From Dactylis glomerata (taxonomy: Eukaryota > Streptophyta > Magnoliopsida > Poales > Poaceae), in assembly GCA_007115705.1 (NCBI GenBank), contig QXEO01000548.1:10342139-10406138 (forward strand): a stretch of 64,000 nt of DNA, given 5' to 3'. The position numbers and the translations under genes were made by a program. Below are positions 44,132-53,075 of this stretch, in pieces. The notes below the pieces were generated by a model, which saw nothing but the letters and a program-made list of their open reading frames with translations, was not told where the DNA came from and searched no databases. The number at the start of each line of letters is the position of its first letter. The first letter of the stretch is position 1.

Positions 44132-45774
44132 TGATACGTCTCCAACGTATCTATAATTTTTCATGCTCCATGCTTGTTTTTACACCATTTTCCTACTGTT
44201 TTATTACACTTCGTGGCACTTTTATGCATTTTCCAGAACTAACCTATTAACGAGTTGCCATAGTGCCAGTTCCCTGTTTTCTGCTGTTTTTGTGTTTCAG
44301 AAGTGATACACAGGAAATATTCTCGGAATTGGACGAAACAAGTTCCTGAAGTCTTATTTTCCCCGGAAGCTTCCAGAGATCCGAAGAGGAGTAGGAGGGG
44401 GGCCACAGGGGCCCCACACACCAGGCTGGCGCGGCCAGGGCCTGGGCCGCGCCACCCTGGCGTGAGGCCTCCTGGCTCCACCTCTGACATCGCCCCTTCG
44501 CCTATAAAGACCCCCCGACGGAAAAAACCTAAGTACCCGATCACTTTTCCAGAACACATCGCGATCCGCCGCCGCCGTCGACCCGAAGATCGGGAGGGTC
44601 CAGAAGCTCTTCCCGGCACCCTGCCGGAGAGGGGAATCGCCACCGGAGGTCTTCTTCATCGCCATGCTTGCCTCCGGAGTGATGACTGAGTAGTCTACCT
44701 TGGACTATGGGTCCATAGCAGTAGCTAGATGGTTGTCTTCTCCACCATGTGCTTCATGTTTAGATCTCATGAGCTGCCCTACATGATTGAGATCACCGTT
44801 ATGTAATTCTACATGTTTGGTTTGTTGGGATCCGATGAATATTGGTGTTATGATTAAGTTGCTGTACTGAATATTATCTTTTGTTATCTCTATGTTGTTT
44901 ATGATCTTGCATGCTCTCCGTTGTTAGTAGCTATCTTGGCCGAGTAGCTGCTAGTGACTCCAAGAGGGGGTATTTATGCTCGATAGTGGGTTCATGCCTC
45001 TATTTAACCTGGGGGAGTGACAGAAACCTCTAAGGTTGTAGATGTGTTGTTGCTACTAGGGAGAAAACAACATTCATATGCTCAAGGGCATATGCTTTGT
45101 TTACATTACACACTTTGCTTAATGCAATTATCTGTTGTTCGCAACTTAATACTTGTGGAGTTCTCGGATTGATTCACCACAAGTGGATTATTAGTCATAG
45201 ATGCAGTTGGATGGCGGTCTATGTATTTTGTTGTAATGCCCAGAGTAAATCTCATAGTGATCTTCTTGACATATCACGTTTATCTTTATTCTATCAATTG
45301 CCCAACTATAATTTGTTTACCCAGCATGTGTTATTTATTTTATGGAGAGACACCACTAGTGAACTGTGGACCCCGGTCCTATTTCCATCATATTGCTATC
45401 ACCTGTTTACTTTATTCGCACTGTTTACTTTACTCGCATACTTCTACTATTTTCCACTCGATACGCTCATACCCTTTATTTCAAGCAAACCGGTGAGATT
45501 GACAACCTCATCGCAAGTTGGGAACAAAGTACTTGGTTGTGTTGTGTGCAGGTTCCGCGTTGCTACTAGCTGAAGACTCGCCAACTCGTTCTATCGTGAA
45601 ACGGCGCCCTTGTTGGAGTATCACTAGGGTATCAAGCATCACCTTCAGTCGCATTGTCTGCTCTTCTCCTGATTGACATTAAACCTTGGTTTCTTAACTG
45701 AGGGAAAATCTTGCTGCTATATTCATCACACCTTCCTCTTGGGGTTCCCAACGGGCTGGACATTCAACTAGGCA
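44132..45774 (+). repeat. Element F 5' LTR, about 1.64 kb
   Basis: The left edge is exact; the right edge (a CA within 45766-45777) is uncertain because the 3' LTR copy is truncated. It contains GCCTATAAAGACCCCC (TATA near 44502-44509) and a GGCGCGGCC/GGCCGCGCC inverted pair near 44428-44455. Confidence 0.8.
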
Positions 45775-45818
45775 CCAACTCTTTTCTGGCGCCATCAACC
45801 AGCAATCAAGCTCTTTTC

Positions 45819-45836
45819 TGGCGCCGTTGCCGGGGA
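45819..45836 (+). promoter_or_regulatory. Element F primer-binding site, with a second partial copy upstream
   Basis: TGGCGCCGTTGCCGGGGA is an exact Asp-type PBS. A duplicate CTCTTTTCTGGCGCC lies 32 bp earlier (PBS-like start at 45787), so the PBS region has been partly duplicated. Confidence 0.82.
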
Positions 45837-45997
45837 AGAGTGGAAGACTTCTGCGAGGGGAGTTTTCGCACGCACATCATTTACTTTGTTTTATTGTTTT
45901 GTTTTACTTTATTTATTTTACCTGCATCGTTTTATATCAAAAACCCAAAAAAATTTAGAATCCTTGGTAGTTGTTATTTCTTTACTTTTAGTTCATC

Positions 45998-46588
45998 ATG
46001 TTGATCCCTAAGTACGTTCTGGAGGACCTCTCAGTAGGTAGTGGTTCAATTATTGGAAAAAGTAACATTGAGGAGTTCTTTAATCACATTAGTATGCATA
46101 AGGAAGTTGAGGAAAAACCTTTGGTTGAGCTAGCTCCTAGTTATGAAGTTGCTTCTGCTTATTTAGTTCACATGTTAGAAGCTAGGTTTGCTAGCCTTAA
46201 TCCTTTTATGCAATACATGTTCCTTAAGCTTCATGAAATTGAGGATCCCGAAAAGAAAGCTTTTATCTTGGAAACTTTGCGCATAGAATTTAAAGATGTT
46301 TCAAGTGAGGCTAGGAAAGTTTTTAAGAAGTTTAATAAGCTTGGCTCACCTGTAGCTGTTGTTGGTACACCCAATGATTTTAGAGTGCCAATACCTTATG
46401 AACTTATAGGAATTCATGATGCTTGGGAAAAGAATTCTAGTTGGATTTGTCCTGAAAATCCTTTTGATGAAAGTAGTGTACCAAAGCGTGACCATAAAGG
46501 ATCTTCAAAAACTCATTTGGACACATTTTCTTTCATTGTTGAAAAGATCCCTGCAGTTGATCTTAATGCTTCTTCTGAAAATACTTGA
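45998..46588 (+). CDS. Element F gag-like protein, 196 residues
   Basis: It starts about 160 bp after the PBS in the gag position. Segments include IPKYVLEDLSVGSG, NIEEFFNHISMHK, YLVHMLEARFASLNPFMQYM, DPEKKAFILETLRIEF and FRVPIPYELIGIHDAW. No zinc knuckle and no catalytic motif is visible. It is the only plausible gene of this non-autonomous element, and its function is unknown. It might be a shortened structural protein that lets F be mobilised by a related autonomous copy such as E. The frame is clean. Confidence 0.62.
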   Translation: MLIPKYVLEDLSVGSGSIIGKSNIEEFFNHISMHKEVEEKPLVELAPSYEVASAYLVHMLEARFASLNPFMQYMFLKLHEIEDPEKKAFILETLRIEFKDVSSEARKVFKKFNKLGSPVAVVGTPNDFRVPIPYELIGIHDAWEKNSSWICPENPFDESSVPKRDHKGSSKTHLDTFSFIVEKIPAVDLNASSENT

Positions 46589-49504
46589 TTCGCAATTTTC
46601 TGCGCCTAGCTAAAAGGCGTTAAAGAAAAGCACTCTTGGGAGATAACCCAATGTTTTATTTTCAGTATTTTTTATTTTATTTGAGTCTTGGAAGTCATTA
46701 CTACTGTAATGACCGCTCCTTATCTTGTTTATTTCGTTTTTGTGCCAAGAGAAGCCTCTAATTTGAGTGAGTTAAAGATTTGGGGATGTTGCTGTCCTGA
46801 AACTGTTTTCGGTGCTGCACCGTAAAAATTCGTATAAATTCTCTGTATATCTTTTGGACCTGCGATTTCTTGTGCATATGCCCCAGGTTATATCCAAACT
46901 TTCATTAGTTGAACACTTTTTGATTTGAGCAACAGAAAACCCCTAAAAAATTCGACCTTTGTCAGCTGTTCAGTTTTGACAGATTTCTGCCAATATTTGT
47001 GTTTGCCACTTTATCGCTTTCTTTTGAGTTCTTTTGATCACGGAACTTTTGGAGAAGTTTCTACAGTAGTATTTGCTATATATGTGGTGGTTTTGAGTTG
47101 AAACCTGAAGCAAAAAGAGGTTGATTATATGTTATGCTTACACTAATGTTGCTAATAGAATTGTGTTTAGTTTTGTATGAAGGAAGTTTTCAAGTGTAGG
47201 GATTGGAGAATGATGAGATGAGTTGAAGAATGGACAAAAGCTCAAGCTTGGGGATGCCCATGCATCACCCCAAGAAATATCCAAGAAGTACAAGCATCAA
47301 AGCTTGGGGATGCCCCCGAGGCACCCATTCTTCATCGGCAAAAATCAGGTCACCTTTCAAAACGCTATATTTTTATTGCTTCATGCACTATGTGTTTTTC
47401 TTGGAGCGTCAGTTGTTTTAGTTTTCTTAGTTAGTTTAGTTTTGTTTGCTGCAATAAATGGTTGGACCCCAACAAATTTCTTTTGGAGGAGATGTACTCG
47501 TTTTCATTTGCAAAGAACACTCTGTTTTCACTCTTATCGTTCATCGAGTGTTCTTCTTTTTCTGCTACTGCTTTTGGTTTTCGTTTTCGCCTTGATATGC
47601 ATTCAGACCTTGTCATATCTTTTCATCAAGGTGTCTTTTTGCCTCTGATATTTATTGGTTTTCATCAAGAGAGGTGTTTATAAAAATTTCAAATGGTGTT
47701 GGAAAAGAGAAAAAGCTTTGTGCAAAATAGTGGTACAAGAAGGAGCTTGTGTAGACTGCGGCTTAGGCTTTTTCATGTCATGCTTGATGTCTTTTTGAGA
47801 GTATGCTTAGTGGTTTTGCTGTAGCATGACTTGTCTCAAATAACTGAGATTGCTTAATGAGCCTTTGAAAAAATCATGCGTTGTTTTTATTGTATGGAAG
47901 CATTATTTTGGTTTTCTCCTTGATGCTTTATTTGGGTTGACTTGGTGCATGCTCACACATGTTAGACTCTTACAAAGTCGCCAATAGCCTCTATGATCAT
48001 TTAGTTTTTGACTTTTGATGCCATCTTATGCTTCTTTTAATGTCGCTTTGTCGCTTTGCATGATTATGGCCATTATTGCTCTCTTAGTTGGTCGCTCCCA
48101 GTCTTTTGCTAGCCCTCGCCTTATACTGAGTATGAGCTCTACTCGTGCATCCAACTCCTAAAAGCCAAAGTTTTCCAAAGTGTCCACCATACATACCTAC
48201 TAGCAATTTGCTATTCCAAGTAAATTTGACTTGCTTTTATTTTCTCTTCAAATTAAACTCTTACCAGTGTTATGCGAAATTCGGTCAGTAAAGCTCTCAC
48301 GAACCGGAAGGCACACTTTACTTTTTCCTGTTCTTAAAAATTTGACATTGTGGTCTCTTATGTTGAGTTGTTATGCTTGCAAGTTGTAAGTTGGATTCTA
48401 GCCCATCCATGCTGTCATGGGGCAAGTTTTCAACATTGCACTTCTTATTTGAGTTGATATCGTGATCTTTTGTTTATGGATGCCCGCGGTGTGAAATGAA
48501 TTGGGAATCTTGTGGGGATCATGGAGTTTGTATATGTGTTAGGGAAACGCCGGGCCGCTAATCTAAGCCATGCATAATTCATGGTGGAAATTTGCAGCAT
48601 ACCCATGGTGAACATTCGACGACGCATCTCAGAATAAAAAGCTAAACAAATGGCAAATAAAAGAGATGTCGAGGTGTTCATTGTCTGCTTGTCCTGTCAT
48701 TTTGGTGTGGGCTTGTTTCATGTCATCGGGCACGGAGGTACCCCATTGGCGGTTCTCAATGATATGCATATATTTACAATGACAAGAGCCTTGCTTGGGA
48801 CTCTAAGTAAAGTAGCATGAGGTGTGGGTACTCGTATTCATGGGACACGAGGTTTTCAACTTATGATTTGTCAAGCATATGCATCATAATTGTTCTCGCA
48901 TTAACTTTAACCATTCAAGATGCTTATGATGAGGGCAATGAGAGCTCAAAGCTGGTAAGTACCATAATTTTTGAAGGTTATAAAACTTGCAATCACTGCT
49001 TCCCTCTGCGAAGGGCCTTTCTTCTACTTTTATGTTGAGTCACCACCTTCTATCTTTATGCACCATTAAGAGAGCATAGTTGTCATTCTTAGTGTAATAT
49101 GCATTGTCCCACAGTTCATTGATTGATTCATATTGTTGGTTTCACTTGTTCTCAAATTATTTGTATCTAGTCGCCCTCTTAAACTTGAAGGTGTCCTATG
49201 CATTTATGTTTTGCTCTCTTTGAAGGACAAGCTGAAAACCATTTGTATGTTTTTCCTTATGATTTGAACACACGTTTGACTTTCATTGTTTCATTTTCAT
49301 GATCTTTTGTTTGTGTTCATTTGCATGTTTACAACATGGTTGCTAAGTTTCTTATTGTCAAGATTATATCTTCATGCCCATGTTTTAAGTTCTTATGATT
49401 CCAGCTCACAAATGCTTACATATATGATCAAGATTGTGTAGGTGCATGTCACCTCAAAAATTATTCTTTTGTTATCACTTACCTACTCGAGGACGAGCAG
49501 GAGT
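46589..49504 (+). other. Element F noncoding interior
   Basis: No supported gene in about 2.9 kb. Frames here are short and T-rich. AAGCTTGGGGATGCC occurs at 47244-47258 and 47299-47313, matching the LTR-adjacent tract at 49506. These resemble multiple polypurine tracts. Confidence 0.6.
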
Positions 49505-49520
49505 TAAGCTTGGGGATGCT
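49505..49520 (+). promoter_or_regulatory. Element F polypurine tract
   Basis: TTAAGCTTGGGGATGCT directly precedes the 3' LTR at 49521. Confidence 0.8.
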
Positions 49521-50713
49521 TGATACGTCTCCAACATATCTATAATTTTTTATGCTCCATGCTTGTTTTTACACCATTTGCCTACTATTTCGTTACACTT
49601 CGTGGCACTTTTATGCATTTTCCGGAACTAACCTATTAACGAGTTGCCACAGTGCCAGTTCCCCGTTTTCTGCTGTTTTTGTGTTTCAGAAGTGATACAC
49701 ATGAAATATTCTCAGAATTGGACGAAACAAGTTCCTGAAGTCTTATTTTTCCCGGAAGCTTCCAGAGATCCGAAGAGGAGTAGGAGGGGGGCCACAGGGG
49801 CCCCACACACCAGGCTGGCGCGGCCTGGGCCTGGGCCGCGCCACCCTGGCGTGAGGCCGCCTGGCTCCACCTCTGACATCGCCCCTTCGCCTATAAAGAC
49901 CCCCCGACGGAAAAAACCTAAGTACCCGATCACTTTTCCAGAACACATCGCGATCTGCCACCGCCATCGACCCAAAGATCGAGAGGGTCCAGAAGCTCTT
50001 CCCGGCACCCTGCCAGAGAGGGGAATCGCCACCGGAGGTCTTCTTCATCGCCATGCTTGCCTCCGGAGCGATGACTGAGTAGTCTACCTTGGACTATGGG
50101 TCCATAGCAGTAGCTAGATGGTTGTCTTCTCCACCATGTGCTTCATGTTTAGATCTCATGAGCTGCCCTATATGATTGAGATCACCGTTATGTAATTCTA
50201 CATGTTTGGTTTGTTGGGATCCGATGAATATTGGTGTTATGATTAAGTTGTTGTACTGAATATTATCTTTTGTTATCTCTATGTTGTTTATGATCTTGCA
50301 TGCTCTCCGTTGTTAGCAGTTATCTTGGCCGAGTAGTTGCTAGTGACTCCAAGAGGGGGTATTTATGCTCGATAGTGGGTTCATGCCTCTATTTAACCTG
50401 GGGGAGTGACAGAAACCTCTAAGGTTGTAGATGTGCTGTTGCTACTAGGAAGAAAACAACATTCATATGCTCAAGGGCATATGCTTTGTTTACATTACAC
50501 ACTTTGCTTAATGCAATTATCTGTTGTTCGCAACTTAATACTTGTGGAGTTCTCGGATTGATTCACCATAAGTGGATTATTAGTCATAGATGTAGTTGGA
50601 TGGCGGTCTATGTATTTTGTTGTAATGCCCAGAGTAAATCTCATAGTGATCTTCTTGACATATCACGTTTATCTTTATTCTATCAATTGCCCAACTGTAA
50701 TTTGTTTACCCAG
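49521..50713 (+). repeat. Element F 3' LTR, first 1193 bp
   Basis: It aligns with 44132-45322 and stops at TTGTTTACCCAG, where element D begins. CCCAG (50709-50713) is the presumed left target copy of D. Confidence 0.88.
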
Positions 50714-51049
50714 TGACGAGGGTTAACTCGACAAATGTCCTAGATGAAGGACTTAGGATCGGGGAGATAGGGCGTCGGATGAACTCGAAGGTAAAGTTAG
50801 TCGAAATAGGTGTGTATTGAAAGTAAACTTGGGTGTTCAACCTGGCTTGTTTTCAATCTGCCCTACACCGTCCCCTCCTGGCCCCTATATATAGGTAGTC
50901 AGGTCTCGAGGATCGGGTAGGGTCTGATACAGATTACAAATATCGACATACGGTAATAACTCGTATTCGACTATCATTACAATTGGGCCTTAGCACAACG
51001 GGCCTCAGGGGTACTCAACTAACGGGCTCTATTAGCTATACCCTTGTCA
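50714..51049 (-). repeat. Element D 3' LTR, 336 bp
   Basis: The ends are TGACGAGGGTTA (50714, plus sense) and TGACAAGGGTATAGC (51049, minus sense), an imperfect terminal inverted repeat. TATATATA at 50886-50893 is the likely core promoter. Short LTRs are common in this group. Confidence 0.8.
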
Positions 51050-51061
51050 GTAGCCCCTGAG
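51050..51061 (-). promoter_or_regulatory. Element D polypurine tract
   Basis: On the minus strand CTCAGGGGCTAC abuts the LTR. Closely related CTCGGGGGCT motifs recur on the minus strand near 51738, 51828 and 52944, suggesting repeated tracts. Confidence 0.72.
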
Positions 51062-51960
51062 ATTCTACCAGAATTGCAGATTCAGGTTGAATCTCTAATC
51101 TTCAAATCTTTGACTTGATCAATTCTTCATATCTTCAAATCTTCGACTTGGTCTTTCGACTTATATTTCATGATAATATTCTGCTCGCAAGGGGTTTTGA
51201 TGATCAAGCCTGACAACTCTGACGGATCAAGAGGTCAGTTAACTGCCGGAACAGATACTTGTCACCTACTTCAAATTCAATCCCCTTGGACTTGAATTCG
51301 GGATACCGGTCAAACTCACTCTTTTGCCTCATTTAGGACTTACAAAAAATGAATCCCAGTGGTTCTCAGGGTACCCAGTGCATCCACCAGGATTTTCTTC
51401 GCGTCGTAGACACGGATACATACCAGCAGAGCGCATCCATGTGCGTATACCAGGCCACACAGGACGGATCCTGGGGTCTTACCTTCGCGACAAGTCGCGG
51501 CATTCGAGTTTCGTTGCGATAACGCAACTCGAGAATCTCATATTCGCAGCCAAATTTTTGACTGATAAAACCATAGAATTTCGGATTTTAAATTAATCTT
51601 CTTCGCTCCCGATGGGATTAATCTCTCTTCGTTTTGTCGACTATGTAGTCGAAGGTTGTATGCTTATCCTTCCGCATCTCCAATATTGATTACCTTCATC
51701 TCTATCGGGTGCGCGCTCAGCGCTCCCAATGGGAGTAGCCCCCGAGGCTATGTTTGGCGACTTGTAGTCAAGCATAGGCTCAAAGTTCAGCTCTTCTTTC
51801 TTTTGTTGACATCTTACTACTTGACGAGCCCCCGAGTCCAAGTCGAGGTTTTCATATCGTGCAACCAGAGTCTCCTTTTCCTGTTTTTCTTTGATATTAT
51901 CGTCTGCTGTATGCAGAATTTAACTCCTGCTGTAAAATATGTTTATGGGCTGTGCTGTAG
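51062..51960. other. Element D 3' noncoding region upstream of the antisense gene
   Basis: No gene is seen. Short degenerate repeats of ATCTTCAAATCTTCGACTTG type lie at 51090-51165. Two GTAGCCCCCGAG / AGCCCCCGAGTC motifs (51733-51745, 51825-51836) match the polypurine tract in reverse. Confidence 0.6.
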
Positions 51961-51969
51961 CACGGGGGC

Positions 51970-51992
51970 CCAATAACACGTGCTTATAAATA
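51970..51992 (+). promoter_or_regulatory. Promoter of the antisense AT-hook/B3 gene: CCAAT, G-box, TATA
   Basis: CCAAT (51970-51974), CACGTG G-box (51977-51982) and TATAAATA (51985-51992) lie in a row 98-120 bp before the ATG at 52090. The expected leader contains AAACCCTAATC (about 52014-52024) and CTAGGGTTTT (52064-52073), telobox-type motifs common in leaders of growth-related plant genes. Element positions are visible; activity is inferred. Confidence 0.7.
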
Positions 51993-52089
51993 AAGCACCA
52001 TCTTGTAAAGGCAAAAACCCTAATCAGATATCTTCCTCCGCCGCATCGTCTTCTTTTCTTCATCTAGGGTTTTCCGAGGTTTTTCCCTC

Positions 52090-52653
52090 ATGGCAGATGC
52101 TGAAGGTTCTCGTCTGAACCTTGGATCCCCGGCGGCGCCACGAGGTCGGGGTCGCCCGCGTGGCAGCAAGAACAAGAGCAATACCACTCTGGCCGCCGCC
52201 GGAACTTCATCGGACGCTCCAGCTAAGCGTCGTCCCGGCCGTCCACCTGGTAGCAAGAACAAGCCCAAGGTGACTGGCGCCGCTCCAGGTCCTGCTGCTC
52301 CTGCCGCTCCCGCTGCTTCTCCTCAAGTCTTCTCCTTTTTCTGCATTGCCATGGCGCAGTGCCGTGAGATTCAGCGCCTGCTGCTGAATTTTACCAAGTT
52401 TATGGATGGGCGTGAACTGCGAGAAGCTGTTCTTCGCGAGCAATCTGGCAGTGGTATCCCATATGAGGTGGAGGTGTGGTATGATGGCAACGGCGAGCAG
52501 TACTTCAGGGGCGGCTGGTCGCAATTTGCAGAAGACCACGACATCCATCAAGGCTTTTTCATGGCCTTCGACTTCCACATCGGGACGTCGAAGTTTGACG
52601 TGAAGATCTACGATGGCACCCAGTGCCAGAAGAAATATGAAGCTGAAGTCTAG
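52090..52653 (+). CDS. AT-hook and B3-domain protein, antisense gene within gypsy element D
   Basis: 187 residues. There are two AT-hooks, RGRGRPRGSKNK (about 18-29) and RRPGRPPGSKNK (about 47-58), then an Ala/Pro linker. A full-length B3-like fold spans about 82-183: FFCIAMAQCREIQRLLLNF, YEVEVWYDGNG, YFRGGWSQFAEDHDIHQGFF, then FDVKIYDGTQ. B3 domains are plant-specific DNA-binding domains; AT-hooks bind AT-rich minor groove. It should therefore be a nuclear DNA-binding protein, perhaps acting on element DNA or host chromatin. It lies between integrase and 3' LTR on the opposite strand to gag-pol, behind its own promoter, and is uninterrupted while gag-pol is broken. Extra genes, some antisense, are known in Tat-lineage elements. 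The B3 assignment is from sequence pattern by eye. Confidence 0.85.
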   Translation: MADAEGSRLNLGSPAAPRGRGRPRGSKNKSNTTLAAAGTSSDAPAKRRPGRPPGSKNKPKVTGAAPGPAAPAAPAASPQVFSFFCIAMAQCREIQRLLLNFTKFMDGRELREAVLREQSGSGIPYEVEVWYDGNGEQYFRGGWSQFAEDHDIHQGFFMAFDFHIGTSKFDVKIYDGTQCQKKYEAEV

Positions 52654-53075
52654 TTCCATTAGGATATGTAATTTCGTTTTATAATGTCTTTCCTGCAATG
52701 ATATTTGTAATGCATATTCGTACTTTGCGTCGATGCCTTTTGCTAGTACCATGAGAACAAGTCATGTTCTGAGGTATGCTTTCCATATATCAGGTTCTTT
52801 GCGAACCAAAAAATGTAGGAATAATATCGGGTTATTTTTATGAACCAAGTTCTCTCAGTATTTATCGGGTTGTTTAAACAACCTTATAATGAAAGAAAAC
52901 CTCCAATCTTGCGATAATGACTCTTTTCGTACGACCCAGGGGTTGAAGCCCCCGAGCGGAGAAGTAACAAATATTTGTACAATTTCGTCGAGTTCAACCC
53001 AAAGAACCCGACCTGTGGCCTCATGTTCTGGGTTCAGAAGGCTAACTCGAATTTATTGATACCACTATATGTAGT
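52654..53075. other. Shared 3' noncoding region between the antisense gene and integrase of D
   Basis: No gene is seen. It is probably the 3' UTR of the antisense gene (TAATTTCGTTTTATAATGTC, TTTGTAATGC) and also the 3' UTR of gag-pol on the other strand, so the two transcripts would converge or overlap here. Confidence 0.55.

Larger units (their letters stand above)
44132..50713 (+). mobile_element. Non-autonomous Athila-like LTR retrotransposon F, 3' LTR truncated by element D
   Basis: The 5' LTR starts TGATACGTCTCCAACGTATC at 44132. The 3' LTR starts TGATACGTCTCCAACATATC at 49521 and is interrupted at 50713. The PBS, a gag-like gene and an LTR-adjacent polypurine tract are present, but no protease, RT or integrase. 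By eye about 31 differences separate the LTRs over about 1190 shared bases (near 2.6 percent), mostly transitions, so F is much older than the LARD. It is inserted in the 3' noncoding part of element E. Confidence 0.87.

Noticed and set aside
52207..52752. 181-codon frame on the minus strand opposite the AT-hook/B3 gene
   Set aside because: It is a shadow: the plus-strand frame has recognisable domains, a promoter and a good start. The minus frame has none, although it is in the gag-pol direction.
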